Source of the DNA: Acidimicrobiaceae bacterium
Lineage (GTDB): Bacteria > Actinomycetota > Acidimicrobiia > Acidimicrobiales > Palsa-688
Direction of reading: 5' to 3'
Length of the DNA: 19,531 nucleotides
Assembly: GCA_003156795.1 (NCBI GenBank)
Contig: PMHU01000316.1
Span: 4,570 to 24,100, forward strand
Position numbers and translations under genes: made by a program. This document shows, piece by piece, positions 6,872 through 13,644 of this stretch (position 1 is its first letter; every line of letters begins with the position of its first letter). Below the pieces are notes generated by a model. It was not told the DNA's origin. It worked only from the letters and a program-made list of their open reading frames with translations, and ran no database searches.

Positions 6872-7228
6872 ATGTCGCAAGCAGAGGTCGACGCCTATCT
6901 CGCGGGTCTGGAAGAGCCGAAGCGGTCGACGTTGAATCAACTGCGTCGGACCATCCTGGAAGTCGTCCCCGAGGCCGAACAGTGCATCTCGTACGCCATG
7001 CCGGGCTTCAGGGTCAGGGGCAAGATGATTGCCGGCTTCGCGGCCTTCAAGGACCACTTGAGCTACTTCCCCCACAGCGGGTCGGTGATACCGGAACTCC
7101 GAGCCGACGTCGCCCAGTACCAGACATCGAAGGGAACGCTTCGGTTCCCTGTCGACGCCGTTCTCCCGAGGGCGCTGGTGGAGAAGCTCGTCGCTGTTCG
7201 GATGGGCCAAGCCTTTCCTGACGGTTAG
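6872..7228 (+). CDS. DUF1801 / YdhG-like protein
   Basis: A 118-residue cytoplasmic protein of the DUF1801 family (YdhG, sometimes called iron chaperone-like; Bacillus relatives have been linked to iron delivery). Visible family features: the N-terminal helix AEVDAYLAGLEEPKRSTLNQ, the core VPEAEQCISYAMPGFRVRGK, AGFAAFKDHLSYFPHSG, and the end SKGTLRFPVDAVLPRALVEKLV. The ATG at 6872 is chosen because the conserved domain starts just after it; an in-frame start at 6830 would add 14 Arg-rich residues with no family match. The ribosome site is poor. It lies 50 bp after the second sedolisin and faces the monooxygenase gene tail to tail with only 16 bp between stops. The molecular role is not settled, and nothing links it to proteolysis. 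Confidence 0.88.
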   Translation: MSQAEVDAYLAGLEEPKRSTLNQLRRTILEVVPEAEQCISYAMPGFRVRGKMIAGFAAFKDHLSYFPHSGSVIPELRADVAQYQTSKGTLRFPVDAVLPRALVEKLVAVRMGQAFPDG

Positions 7229-7244
7229 GGCTGGCCACGCCCGG

Positions 7245-8729
7245 TCAGACCGAGAGTTCGAAGTCGTCTTCGACGAAGCGGCGTGTCTGTTCGCGGTACC
7301 ACCCAGAAGTGTGAGGAAGCTGGGTGACGATGTCTCCGCCCGCGGTCTGGAAGTAGCTTTTACAGCCCCCGTTCCATACGGTGCCGGCGAGAGCTGCCTC
7401 CAACTCGATCAGGTAGCGCCGCATGGCTTCGGGTCGTACCTCCACGCTCGACCCTGGCCGCTCGCGGATGGCCTGAATGGCGGCGGTGACGAAATGGGCC
7501 TGCGCTTCGAGGATGAGAATGATCGAGTTGCCGCCCTGGTTGGTGTTCGGCCCGTAGAGAAGGAAGAAGTTTGGGAACCCTCGCACGGCCAGGCCGTGAA
7601 AGGCTCGGGGTGTGTCCGCCCAGTGGTCGTGGATGCTGGTGCCGCCCCGACCGGTGACGTCGATGCCGCCCAGGTATTGCGTGGCGCGAAAGCCGGTGCA
7701 GAGCACGATCGTGTCGCACGCCCGTTCGCGTCCGTCGACGGTACGGATCGCGGCGGGAAGGACTCTCTCGATGTGGTCGGTAACCAGTTCGACGTTGTCT
7801 CGCTGTACCGCCGGGTAGAAGTCGCTCGAGATGAGGACCCGCTTGCAACCGGCCGGGTAGCCGGGGGTGAGCTTGGCTCGCAGCCCGGAGTCTTGAACCT
7901 TGCGATCCCTGTAGCTGTCCGCCATGGCCGCGATGAGATCAGCGGCTGGGTCGCCCGCGATGAAGGACGTGTTCTGCTCGTACTGCTCGTACAGCTCGGC
8001 GCGGTACCGAAGCGCGACCGCCGGGTCTGAGGCGAACGCACGCTTTTGGTCGTCGGTGAACGCCTCGTCCTTGCGCGGCAGGATCCAGGCCGGCGTTCGT
8101 TGATAGATGGACAGACGCATGGTGCGCGCCGCGATGGCTGGTGCGATCTGGATGGCGCTGGCACCGGTTCCGATCATGGCCACGCGTCGGCCGGTCAGAT
8201 CGCGGTCGTGGTTCCACCGCGCCGAGTGGAACACGGTTCCGGTGAAGTCGGCGAGACCGGGGAGGTCAGGAATCGCCGGGGTGTGGAACAGGCCGATGGC
8301 CGACACGACCACGTCGGCCTCGTACGCGGCTCCGTCGCCGTCGGTCAGGCGCCAGCACCGACGGTCGTCCTGCCAGGACGCGGCGACGATCTCGGTGCCG
8401 AGCCGGACCCGCCGGCGGACGTCGAATCGCTCGTAGCAGTCCTCGATGTATCTGAGGATCTCGGGCTGGGCCGCGTAGGTCCGGGACCAGTTCGGATTAG
8501 GGGCGAACGACAGGCTGTACAGATGGGAAGGCACGTCGCAGGCCGCACCGGGGTAGCTGTTGGCTCGCCACGTCCCACCGACGCCGTCATGGCGTTCGAA
8601 TATCACAAAGTCACCGACACCGATCCGGGCCAGGCTGCACGCCATGGCCAGTCCACCGAAGCCGGCGCCGAGGATCGCCACTTCGAATCTCTCCCCGCTG
8701 TGCGGGGGTGGAGTCGCCTTGTCGCTCAA
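7245..8729 (-). CDS. Flavin-containing (Baeyer-Villiger type) monooxygenase
   Basis: A 494-residue FAD- and NADPH-dependent monooxygenase expected to convert ketones to esters or lactones. In order: FAD-binding GAGFGG (21-26), GGTWRANSYPGAACDVPSH (51-69), the Baeyer-Villiger fingerprint FTGTVFHSARW (F162, G164, H168, W172; the usual Pro or Asp after Trp is Asn173), the NADPH-binding GTGASAIQ (187-194), and CTGFRATQYL near the end of the second dinucleotide region. Length is normal for the family. The start is TTG, overlapping the VOC stop as TTGA, and no better start precedes the Rossmann strand, so translation is likely coupled. It is the second gene of a VOC-monooxygenase operon divergent from TetR-SDR-PPOX. 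The substrate is unknown; cyclic or terpenoid ketones are plausible from context. Confidence 0.93.
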   Translation of the reverse strand: MSDKATPPPHSGERFEVAILGAGFGGLAMACSLARIGVGDFVIFERHDGVGGTWRANSYPGAACDVPSHLYSLSFAPNPNWSRTYAAQPEILRYIEDCYERFDVRRRVRLGTEIVAASWQDDRRCWRLTDGDGAAYEADVVVSAIGLFHTPAIPDLPGLADFTGTVFHSARWNHDRDLTGRRVAMIGTGASAIQIAPAIAARTMRLSIYQRTPAWILPRKDEAFTDDQKRAFASDPAVALRYRAELYEQYEQNTSFIAGDPAADLIAAMADSYRDRKVQDSGLRAKLTPGYPAGCKRVLISSDFYPAVQRDNVELVTDHIERVLPAAIRTVDGRERACDTIVLCTGFRATQYLGGIDVTGRGGTSIHDHWADTPRAFHGLAVRGFPNFFLLYGPNTNQGGNSIILILEAQAHFVTAAIQAIRERPGSSVEVRPEAMRRYLIELEAALAGTVWNGGCKSYFQTAGGDIVTQLPHTSGWYREQTRRFVEDDFELSV

Positions 8730-9199
8730 GGTCTGATGTCGGCGGACCGGGCCAGGCGTCCCAGATTTGCGGTCGCGCCGGTGTCCACCAGCTCGACGAG
8801 CACTCCATCAGGGTCGATCACGACCGCCATTCCGACGCCCGACACCTCGATCCGCTGCGGTGTCCCGCCGAGGCCGAGTTCGGCGAGGCGGCCCAGCACG
8901 GCATCGACGTCGGTCATGATCGACAGGAGCAGCACCCCGGGTCTCGGCGACGCTCCAGCGGATGCCACCGATTCGATCGGCGAGCCGAGGTCGACCAGCT
9001 CCACGATTCCGGATTCGGGATGGGCTCGGTCTCCGAGGAAGACTGCTCGCAGCGAGTTCGATGCCGCGCCGAGCAGCGTCGGCCAGTCGCCGTCGAATCT
9101 CTCGTCCATCATGACTTCGAAGCCAAGCCCGTCGCGCCAGAACCGCAGGCTGGCGTCCACGTCTCGTACGCAGACCGCCGAATGGTGGATCACACTCAC
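8726..9199 (-). CDS. VOC superfamily (glyoxalase/dioxygenase-fold) protein
   Basis: A 157-residue protein with two beta-alpha-beta-beta-beta modules. Module 1: HHSAVCVRDVDASLRFWRDG with possible metal ligand H6, and ESGIVELVD with E67. Module 2: PGVLLLSIMTDVDAVLGRL and DPDGVLVELVD with E136. At the place where the second module usually has a metal-binding His, this protein has a hydrophobic residue (about L90), so the standard His-Glu-His-Glu site is incomplete. It starts at GTG 9199 with GGAGGA 6-7 nt upstream, the best ribosome site in this operon. It overlaps the monooxygenase start by 4 bp. It could be an isomerase, a lyase or a substrate-binding protein; the family is too broad for a reaction to be named. 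Confidence 0.88.
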   Translation of the reverse strand: MSVIHHSAVCVRDVDASLRFWRDGLGFEVMMDERFDGDWPTLLGAASNSLRAVFLGDRAHPESGIVELVDLGSPIESVASAGASPRPGVLLLSIMTDVDAVLGRLAELGLGGTPQRIEVSGVGMAVVIDPDGVLVELVDTGATANLGRLARSADIRP

Positions 9200-9228
9200 G
9201 CTGGTTCCTCCGACCTCCTCCGACTGGA

Positions 9229-9252
9229 TGTACAGTTTAGACTCTCAGTACA
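9229..9252. promoter_or_regulatory. Inverted repeat TGTAC-N14-GTACA in the VOC/TetR divergent promoter
   Basis: TGTAC (9229-9233) and GTACA (9248-9252) form an interrupted 24-bp dyad, with an extra matching pair one base further in. It lies between the VOC start (9199) and the TetR start (9284), in the only A/T-rich patch of the region. TAAACT on the minus strand (9239-9234) is a possible -10 for the VOC operon. It is the natural operator candidate for the adjacent TetR protein. Confidence 0.5.
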
Positions 9253-9283
9253 GGCCCAGGTGCCCTCGTCGGGGAGCCCACCG

Positions 9284-9862
9284 TTGCGAACTCTGCCAGA
9301 TGGTATGCGTGAGAAGGTCCTAGTGGCGGCGGAGCTGTTCGCCGAATTTGGTCTCGACGCCACCAAGATGGAGGACGTCGCCGCCGCCACCGGAGTGCCG
9401 AAGGCGACGCTCTACTACTACTTCGAGGGCAAGGAGGACATCCTCGCCTTCCTGTTCGTGCACGTACTCGACCAACTCGGCCGCGCCGTAGGCGGTGCGC
9501 TCCGAACCGGCGGGACCGCCGCCGAGCGACTCCGAGCCGTGGTGTGCGCCCATCTTGGAGTGATCGAGTCGTTCCCAGCGGCCAGCCGGGCCCTCCAGTT
9601 CGACCTGGGCCGAGCCGCTCGCAGCCCCATGATCGCGGCGCGAACCGAGGCCGCTTTCGTCGAACCGGTGGGAGCTCTGCTGGTCGAAGGTGCACGCGAC
9701 GGCAGCCTCCGTCCGGTGGCGCATCCCCGTCTGGTAGCCACCGCCATTCTCGGTGCCGTCACCACCACCGGCCTGAACGCGCTCACGCCGGCGGCCAAGC
9801 GGCCTCTCGAGCGGGTGGCCGACGACCTCGCCACCTTCGTCCTGAGCGGCGTGGCCGCATGA
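9284..9862 (+). CDS. TetR/AcrR family transcriptional regulator
   Basis: A regulator of about 192 residues. DNA-binding domain: MREKVLVAAELFAEFGLDAT, then KMEDVAAATGVPKATLYYYF with the typical YYYF end of the recognition helix, followed by GKEDILAFLF. The C-terminal ligand domain is helical and Ala-rich. The frame is open far upstream (to 8708), but that part is antisense to the VOC gene. Candidate starts are GTG 9260, TTG 9284 and ATG 9305. TTG 9284 has GGGGAG 7 nt upstream and gives a normal length, so I use it. The stop overlaps the SDR start (ATGA). It probably represses both its own operon and the divergent VOC-monooxygenase operon through the dyad at 9229-9252. Confidence 0.9.
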   Translation: MRTLPDGMREKVLVAAELFAEFGLDATKMEDVAAATGVPKATLYYYFEGKEDILAFLFVHVLDQLGRAVGGALRTGGTAAERLRAVVCAHLGVIESFPAASRALQFDLGRAARSPMIAARTEAAFVEPVGALLVEGARDGSLRPVAHPRLVATAILGAVTTTGLNALTPAAKRPLERVADDLATFVLSGVAA

Positions 9863-10581
9863 GCTCGACGCAGCGCGCCGTGGTCATCGGCGGCGCGTCG
9901 GGCATCGGCGCCGCGGTCGCCGCCCGTCAACGCCTCGCTGGCACCGAAGTGGCGGTATGGGACGTCGCCGACACTGCGGACATCATCTGCGACATCTCCG
10001 ACCCCGACCAGGTCGAAGCGTCCGCGGCGGCGTCGATCACCAAGAGCGGGGTGCCGACGGTGGTGACCATCAGCGTCGGGATCGGGCACGCCGGAATGCT
10101 CCTCGACGAGTCTTCCGACGGATGGGACCGAGTGATGGGCGTCAACGCCAAGGGCGTGTGGCTCGCCATGTGCGCCCTGGCCCGGCCCATGCTCGCCGCC
10201 GGGGGAGGCTCGATCGTGGTCACCAGCAGCGTCAGCGCCCGACTCGTCGACCGTTCCATGGGTTTGTACTGCGCGTCGAAAGCGGCATTGGACATGGTTA
10301 TCAAGGTCTCGGCGGTCGAGTGGGCGCCGACGCTCAGAGTCAACGGCGTCGCCCCCGGCGTCACCGATACCCCCATGCTCGGTCCGGCGCGGCGCGACGG
10401 AACCTGGCTGACCGGGGTCGCCCGACGTACCGCTCTCGGCCGGCTCGGCACCGCCGACGACATCGCCGAGTCCATCCTCGGCGTGCACGCCATGAACTGG
10501 GTCACCGGGCAGATCATCGAGTGCGACGGCGGGCTCGGATTGCGAAGCCCGATAGACCCGCTTGGCCCAGCCCGCTCCTGA
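9859..10581 (+). CDS. Short-chain dehydrogenase/reductase (SDR), probably NAD-dependent
   Basis: A 240-residue classical SDR. Cofactor motif GGASGIG (11-17). Asp35 at the end of strand 2 (VAVWD) favours NAD(H) over NADP(H). The catalytic tetrad is complete: N96 in GVNAKG, S124 in VTSSVSA, and Y137 and K141 in YCASK. VAPGVTDTPM (164-173) follows as usual. The NNAG motif after strand 4 is replaced by SVGIG, a mild departure. The ATG overlaps the TetR stop, so the two are co-translated. It sits opposite a Baeyer-Villiger enzyme and near a hydrolase, which suggests oxidation of a secondary alcohol to the ketone substrate. Other roles (acyl or sugar reductase) cannot be excluded. Confidence 0.92.
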   Translation: MSSTQRAVVIGGASGIGAAVAARQRLAGTEVAVWDVADTADIICDISDPDQVEASAAASITKSGVPTVVTISVGIGHAGMLLDESSDGWDRVMGVNAKGVWLAMCALARPMLAAGGGSIVVTSSVSARLVDRSMGLYCASKAALDMVIKVSAVEWAPTLRVNGVAPGVTDTPMLGPARRDGTWLTGVARRTALGRLGTADDIAESILGVHAMNWVTGQIIECDGGLGLRSPIDPLGPARS

Positions 10582-10626
10582 GGCGCCACCAGCCCGGTCC
10601 TTCTTCAAATTCGGGCCGGCCCGGTC

Positions 10627-11130
10627 GTGCCTCGGGTCGTGCCATCCGCCACCGCCTCCTGGGAGCGTGGTCGAGAGATACCCTTGGGCGTGGAACTCGC
10701 GGACGTAGACCGCATCGGCGCCGAAGACGCCTACCTAGCCGTCGTCGTCACCACCCGAGCCGACGGGACCGCCCAGGCCTCCGTGGTCAACGCAGGCGTG
10801 CTGTCGCATCCGGTTTCAGGCGAGCAGGTGTTGGGCTTCGTCACCTACGGCAGGGCCAAGCTGGCCAACCTGAGGGAGCGGCAGCAAGCCACGGTGGTCT
10901 TCCGATCCGGATGGCAGTGGGCCACGGTCGAAGGCCGCAGCGAGATCATCGGGCCCGACGACCCGTATCCCGGTTTCCAATCATCGGAGCTGCCCGCTTT
11001 GCTGAGGTCGATCTTTCGAGCCGCCGGAGGGAGCCACGACGACTGGGAAGGCTTCGATCGAGCGATGGCGGAGGAACGGCGAGCCGCCGTTCTCGTTCAC
11101 GCTGATCGCATCTACTCGAACCGGCGCTGA
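10627..11130 (+). CDS. PPOX-fold (FMN or F420-dependent) oxidoreductase family protein
   Basis: A protein of about 167 residues with the split-barrel pyridoxamine-phosphate-oxidase-like fold, of the actinobacterial F420-associated kind (TIGR03618-like). Visible: the strand pair AYLAVVVTTRADGTAQASVV, then VLGFVTYGRAKLANLRERQQ, where Lys and Arg residues commonly bind cofactor phosphate, then ATVVFRSGWQWATVEGRSEI and a helical C-terminal region. Starts are uncertain: GTG 10627 gives the longest form, while TTG 10684 or GTG 10690 lie just before the conserved domain and would remove about 20 residues. It lies 45 bp after the SDR stop, probably in the same operon. It converges on the alpha/beta hydrolase with 53 bp between stops. 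Whether it uses FMN, F420 or haem is not decided by the sequence. Confidence 0.8.
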   Translation: MPRVVPSATASWERGREIPLGVELADVDRIGAEDAYLAVVVTTRADGTAQASVVNAGVLSHPVSGEQVLGFVTYGRAKLANLRERQQATVVFRSGWQWATVEGRSEIIGPDDPYPGFQSSELPALLRSIFRAAGGSHDDWEGFDRAMAEERRAAVLVHADRIYSNRR

Positions 11131-11183
11131 CACCGATTCCTAGACGGTCCGGTTGGGTCGCGCCCGGGCTAGTAGAGCTGGTG

Positions 11184-11831
11184 CTACGCGGCGGGCTGGG
11201 AGAAGCGGGACGGCCGGGCGAGCACTTCTCTCAGCAGACGATGAAGGCGGGCGTCCCAAATGACTCCGCAGTGCCCGACGCCAGTGAGGACGTGGTGCTC
11301 GGCTCCGGCTTGTAGACCTGACGAATAGGGAACGACGAAACGATCCTCGGATGCCACCACGTTGACCATCATCGAAGTCGGTAGCCAAGCCTTACGGCTC
11401 AAGCGGGCCCTGCTCATCTCGCGCACGCTGGGAACGGGCGACCACGACGGGGCGAGCAGGGTGCCGTGCAGCGGGGCGCAGATGGTGACCACGCCTTCCA
11501 CTAGTTCGGGAACGATCTCGCTGGCAAGCGCGGCTACCAGCCCCCCTTGTGAGTGGCCGATCAGCGTTGCGGGGGCGTCGAGCTGCTTCAGCCGCTCGAC
11601 CAGGTTTTTGACGGAACGGCGCGGGGACGCCAACCCCCAGCGTTCGAGGATGTGCAGCTCACTGCCCCCGATGGCTTGCGCCAATGATGCGTAGTAGCCC
11701 AACCCGGCTGGATAGCAGACGCCGGAGCCAGCGACGATTATCGGCTTGATGCGAGAGGTCTTCGGGGCGCGGTCCCGGACGAGTGTCGGCCCGGTAACTG
11801 CAGATGCGTTCGAGTTCTCTTCTCGACCCAT
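11184..11831 (-). CDS. Alpha/beta hydrolase (lipase/esterase-like)
   Basis: A 215-residue serine hydrolase without signal peptide. The ATG at 11831 is set by GGAGGGG 7 nt upstream; the frame runs open to 12755 only because it is antisense to the lipoprotein gene. Features: the oxyanion strand PIIVAGSGV near residue 30, the nucleophile elbow LIGHSQGG (GxSxG), a possible acid in ASEDRFVVPYSSG, and a C-terminal His in GVGHCGVIW. The triad is therefore plausible. The GHSQGG elbow and ICAPLHGT resemble lipase class 2/PGAP1-like enzymes rather than epoxide hydrolases. It is divergent from the lipoprotein gene and convergent with the PPOX gene. Context next to an SDR and a Baeyer-Villiger monooxygenase allows a role in hydrolysing the ester or lactone product, but it is not in their operon. 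Confidence 0.87.
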   Translation of the reverse strand: MGREENSNASAVTGPTLVRDRAPKTSRIKPIIVAGSGVCYPAGLGYYASLAQAIGGSELHILERWGLASPRRSVKNLVERLKQLDAPATLIGHSQGGLVAALASEIVPELVEGVVTICAPLHGTLLAPSWSPVPSVREMSRARLSRKAWLPTSMMVNVVASEDRFVVPYSSGLQAGAEHHVLTGVGHCGVIWDARLHRLLREVLARPSRFSQPAA

Positions 11832-12077
11832 CCGGATGCCCCTCCTTCTGGCGACCCACGCGCCCCCGTGCAGCTGGTCATGGAAGTCTGGCCGGGCCGA
11901 GTCGCCAGGACCCCACCCCGAGAACAACATCCACCCAACGTCGAAAAGGGGGTGAAGTCGAGATGTGAAAACCGCTCGAGGGGGATGACCTAAGGCCCGC
12001 CCGCTGCGCTCGCCGACGGCGTCTGCGAAGCGAGCCGAGCCCCGGATTTGAGCCTTATCCAGATGGACCAAGCGCGT

Positions 12078-12605
12078 ATGCTCCTGGCTGTGACCAATCG
12101 AGCTCCCTTGGCGGCCGCCGCAGTGATGGCAGGCCTGGCGCTGGCGAGCTGCGGGTCGGGGAGCAGCAGCCATACCGCCGGCGCGACGGCGACCACCTCT
12201 GCGTCTGAGGGCAGGCGGATTCCGGGGCCGCCGCCGGGCCTGCCAACGTGTCCGACGCTCGCTCAAACCAACAAGGCCCTCGGAGTCACCGACACCGGGC
12301 CGATCCGCAGCGAGGCGGGAGGTGGGGGGATCGTCTGCGAGTACAAGGGCGCTGGAAACGCCGGCGTTGAAATATTTGTCAATCAAAGCCAGAGCGTCTT
12401 TGCCGGGCAGGTGGCCAATGCGGGGCGGGCGCCGGGGATGCGAAAGATAACTGGCGTAGGCGACGGGGCCTATGCCGTGATCGCGGACGACCGGTCCGTC
12501 GTGAACGCGTATTCCAATGGCGGCCGGACCTTCGTGGCCGCCCAAGCCCCCGGCCCGCTCGCTCCAACTGAAGCCTTCGCCCGGATCGCCCTCGCCGACA
12601 ACTGA
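12078..12605 (+). CDS. Putative lipoprotein, DUF3558-like
   Basis: A protein of about 175 residues anchored to the outer face of the membrane. From ATG 12078 the N-terminus reads MLLAVTNRAPLAAAAVMAGL and ends in the lipobox LASC, with C25 as the lipidation site. A Ser/Gly/Thr-rich linker (26-45) follows. The globular part has two cysteines, in LPTCPTL and GIVCEYKG, likely a disulfide, and later VFAGQVANAG and GVGDGAYAV. The CPTL...CEY plus GxGDxAY pattern resembles DUF3558 lipoproteins of actinobacteria, but I hold this loosely. Other in-frame starts are ATG 12063 and GTG 12090; none has a strong ribosome site. The function is unknown. The 246-bp gap upstream holds only a weak 6-bp inverted repeat (12008-12035) that I can see. 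Confidence 0.82.
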   Translation: MLLAVTNRAPLAAAAVMAGLALASCGSGSSSHTAGATATTSASEGRRIPGPPPGLPTCPTLAQTNKALGVTDTGPIRSEAGGGGIVCEYKGAGNAGVEIFVNQSQSVFAGQVANAGRAPGMRKITGVGDGAYAVIADDRSVVNAYSNGGRTFVAAQAPGPLAPTEAFARIALADN

Positions 12606-12668
12606 CCGGATCGACCACTTGGCCACGGGACCGCCACCCGAGCGCGTCCGCGCCGCCCCCCGCATCGA

Positions 12669-13577
12669 ATGACTCGGCGGGGAGCCTTCCTTTTCGCATT
12701 GATGTCGGTCGTGTGGGGAGTGCCGTACCTGCTGATCAAAGTTGCCGTCCGTCATTTGGAGCCGGCTGTCGTGGTAGAGGGGCGTACCGCCATCGGGGCC
12801 CTGGTCCTCTTGCCACTGGCCCTACGACGCGGCCAGCTGCGTCCCTTGCTCAGCTCGTGGAAGCCACTGCTGGCCTACACCGTCGCAGAGCTGGCCATTC
12901 CGTGGCTGCTCCTGTCCGACGCGGAGAGGCGCTTGCCGAGCTCCCTGTCGGGATTGCTCGTGTCGACCGTTCCGCTCATCGGTGTGGTGCTGGCCGCGCT
13001 TTCGGGTCACCAGGATCGGATTGACGCCAAGGGCATCCTCGGGTTGCTCGTCGGTCTCATCGGAGTCGGCGTGCTGCTCGGCCTCGATGTAGGACGCGGC
13101 GATCTGGGATCTGTCGGAGAAGTGGGTGTGGTCGCCATCGGCTACGCCACGGGCCCGCTTCTCGTGTCGCGCTACATGCACCACCTTTCGAGCTTGGCCC
13201 TGGCGGCTGTCACCATGGCCCTCGTCGCTGTTGGCTACCTGCCTTTCGCGATCTGGCAGCTTCCGTCGAAAGCCCCGCCGGGAACGGCCATCGCTTCGAT
13301 CGTGGTGCTCGGAGTTGTGTGCTCTGCTCTGGCCTTCGTGGCCTTCTTCGAACTGATCAAAGAGATAGGCTCGACGCGGGCCACCATCATCACCTATGTC
13401 AATCCGGCGATTGCTGTCGTCCTCGGTGTCGTATGGCTCGGCGAGCCGTTCAAGCTGGCCACCGGAATAGGGTTCGTGCTCATACTGGGGGGATCATGGG
13501 TGTCGACGGCGTCGGGCCGGGGCGAAACGAGAGACACCCCACGCGTGGGCGGAACCCGGCCGGCACCAGATGAGTGA
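12669..13577 (+). CDS. EamA/DMT-family membrane transporter
   Basis: A 302-residue integral membrane protein with about ten hydrophobic segments in two repeats of five, the EamA (drug/metabolite transporter) layout. Repeat 1 starts GAFLFALMSVVWGVPYLLIK with the typical WG-x(3)-L pattern near residue 16, then VVEGRTAIGALVLLPLAL. A short cytosolic loop with charged residues (GHQDRIDAK) separates it from the next segments. Repeat 2 includes GVVAIGYATGPLLVSRY and ends with ATIITYVNPAIAVVLGVVWL and GEPFKLATGIGFVLILGGSW, the most conserved family signature. A hydrophilic tail of about 25 residues follows. Family members mostly export amino acids, nucleosides or other small metabolites; the substrate here is not predictable. 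The gene lies 63 bp after the lipoprotein gene and 67 bp before egtB. Export of a thiol or amino acid linked to egtBD is possible but unproven. Confidence 0.93.
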   Translation: MTRRGAFLFALMSVVWGVPYLLIKVAVRHLEPAVVVEGRTAIGALVLLPLALRRGQLRPLLSSWKPLLAYTVAELAIPWLLLSDAERRLPSSLSGLLVSTVPLIGVVLAALSGHQDRIDAKGILGLLVGLIGVGVLLGLDVGRGDLGSVGEVGVVAIGYATGPLLVSRYMHHLSSLALAAVTMALVAVGYLPFAIWQLPSKAPPGTAIASIVVLGVVCSALAFVAFFELIKEIGSTRATIITYVNPAIAVVLGVVWLGEPFKLATGIGFVLILGGSWVSTASGRGETRDTPRVGGTRPAPDE

Positions 13578-13644
13578 CGCGTAGCAGTCCGAGACCGGTA
13601 TCCTCGCGGGTACAGTCGCCGCTGACAGACGAAAAGGGCCCCCC

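Noticed and set aside
8708..9283. Upstream extension of the second TetR frame
   Set aside because: It overlaps the VOC gene antisense, adds nothing TetR-like, and would give an abnormal length.
10591..10615. GCCCG...CGGGC inverted repeat after the SDR gene as a terminator
   Set aside because: It has only a 5-bp stem with a long loop and no T-tract, and such repeats are common in this GC-rich DNA.
9957..11105. 382-codon Arg-rich plus-strand frame
   Set aside because: It is a shifted-frame shadow of the SDR and PPOX genes with no family motif.
12008..12035. GCTCGC...GCGAGC inverted repeat before the lipoprotein gene
   Set aside because: A 6-bp stem with a 16-nt loop and no sign of function; noted only as the content of that gap.
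11832..12755. N-terminal extension of the alpha/beta hydrolase frame
   Set aside because: It runs antisense to the lipoprotein gene; the ribosome site before 11831 defines the start.
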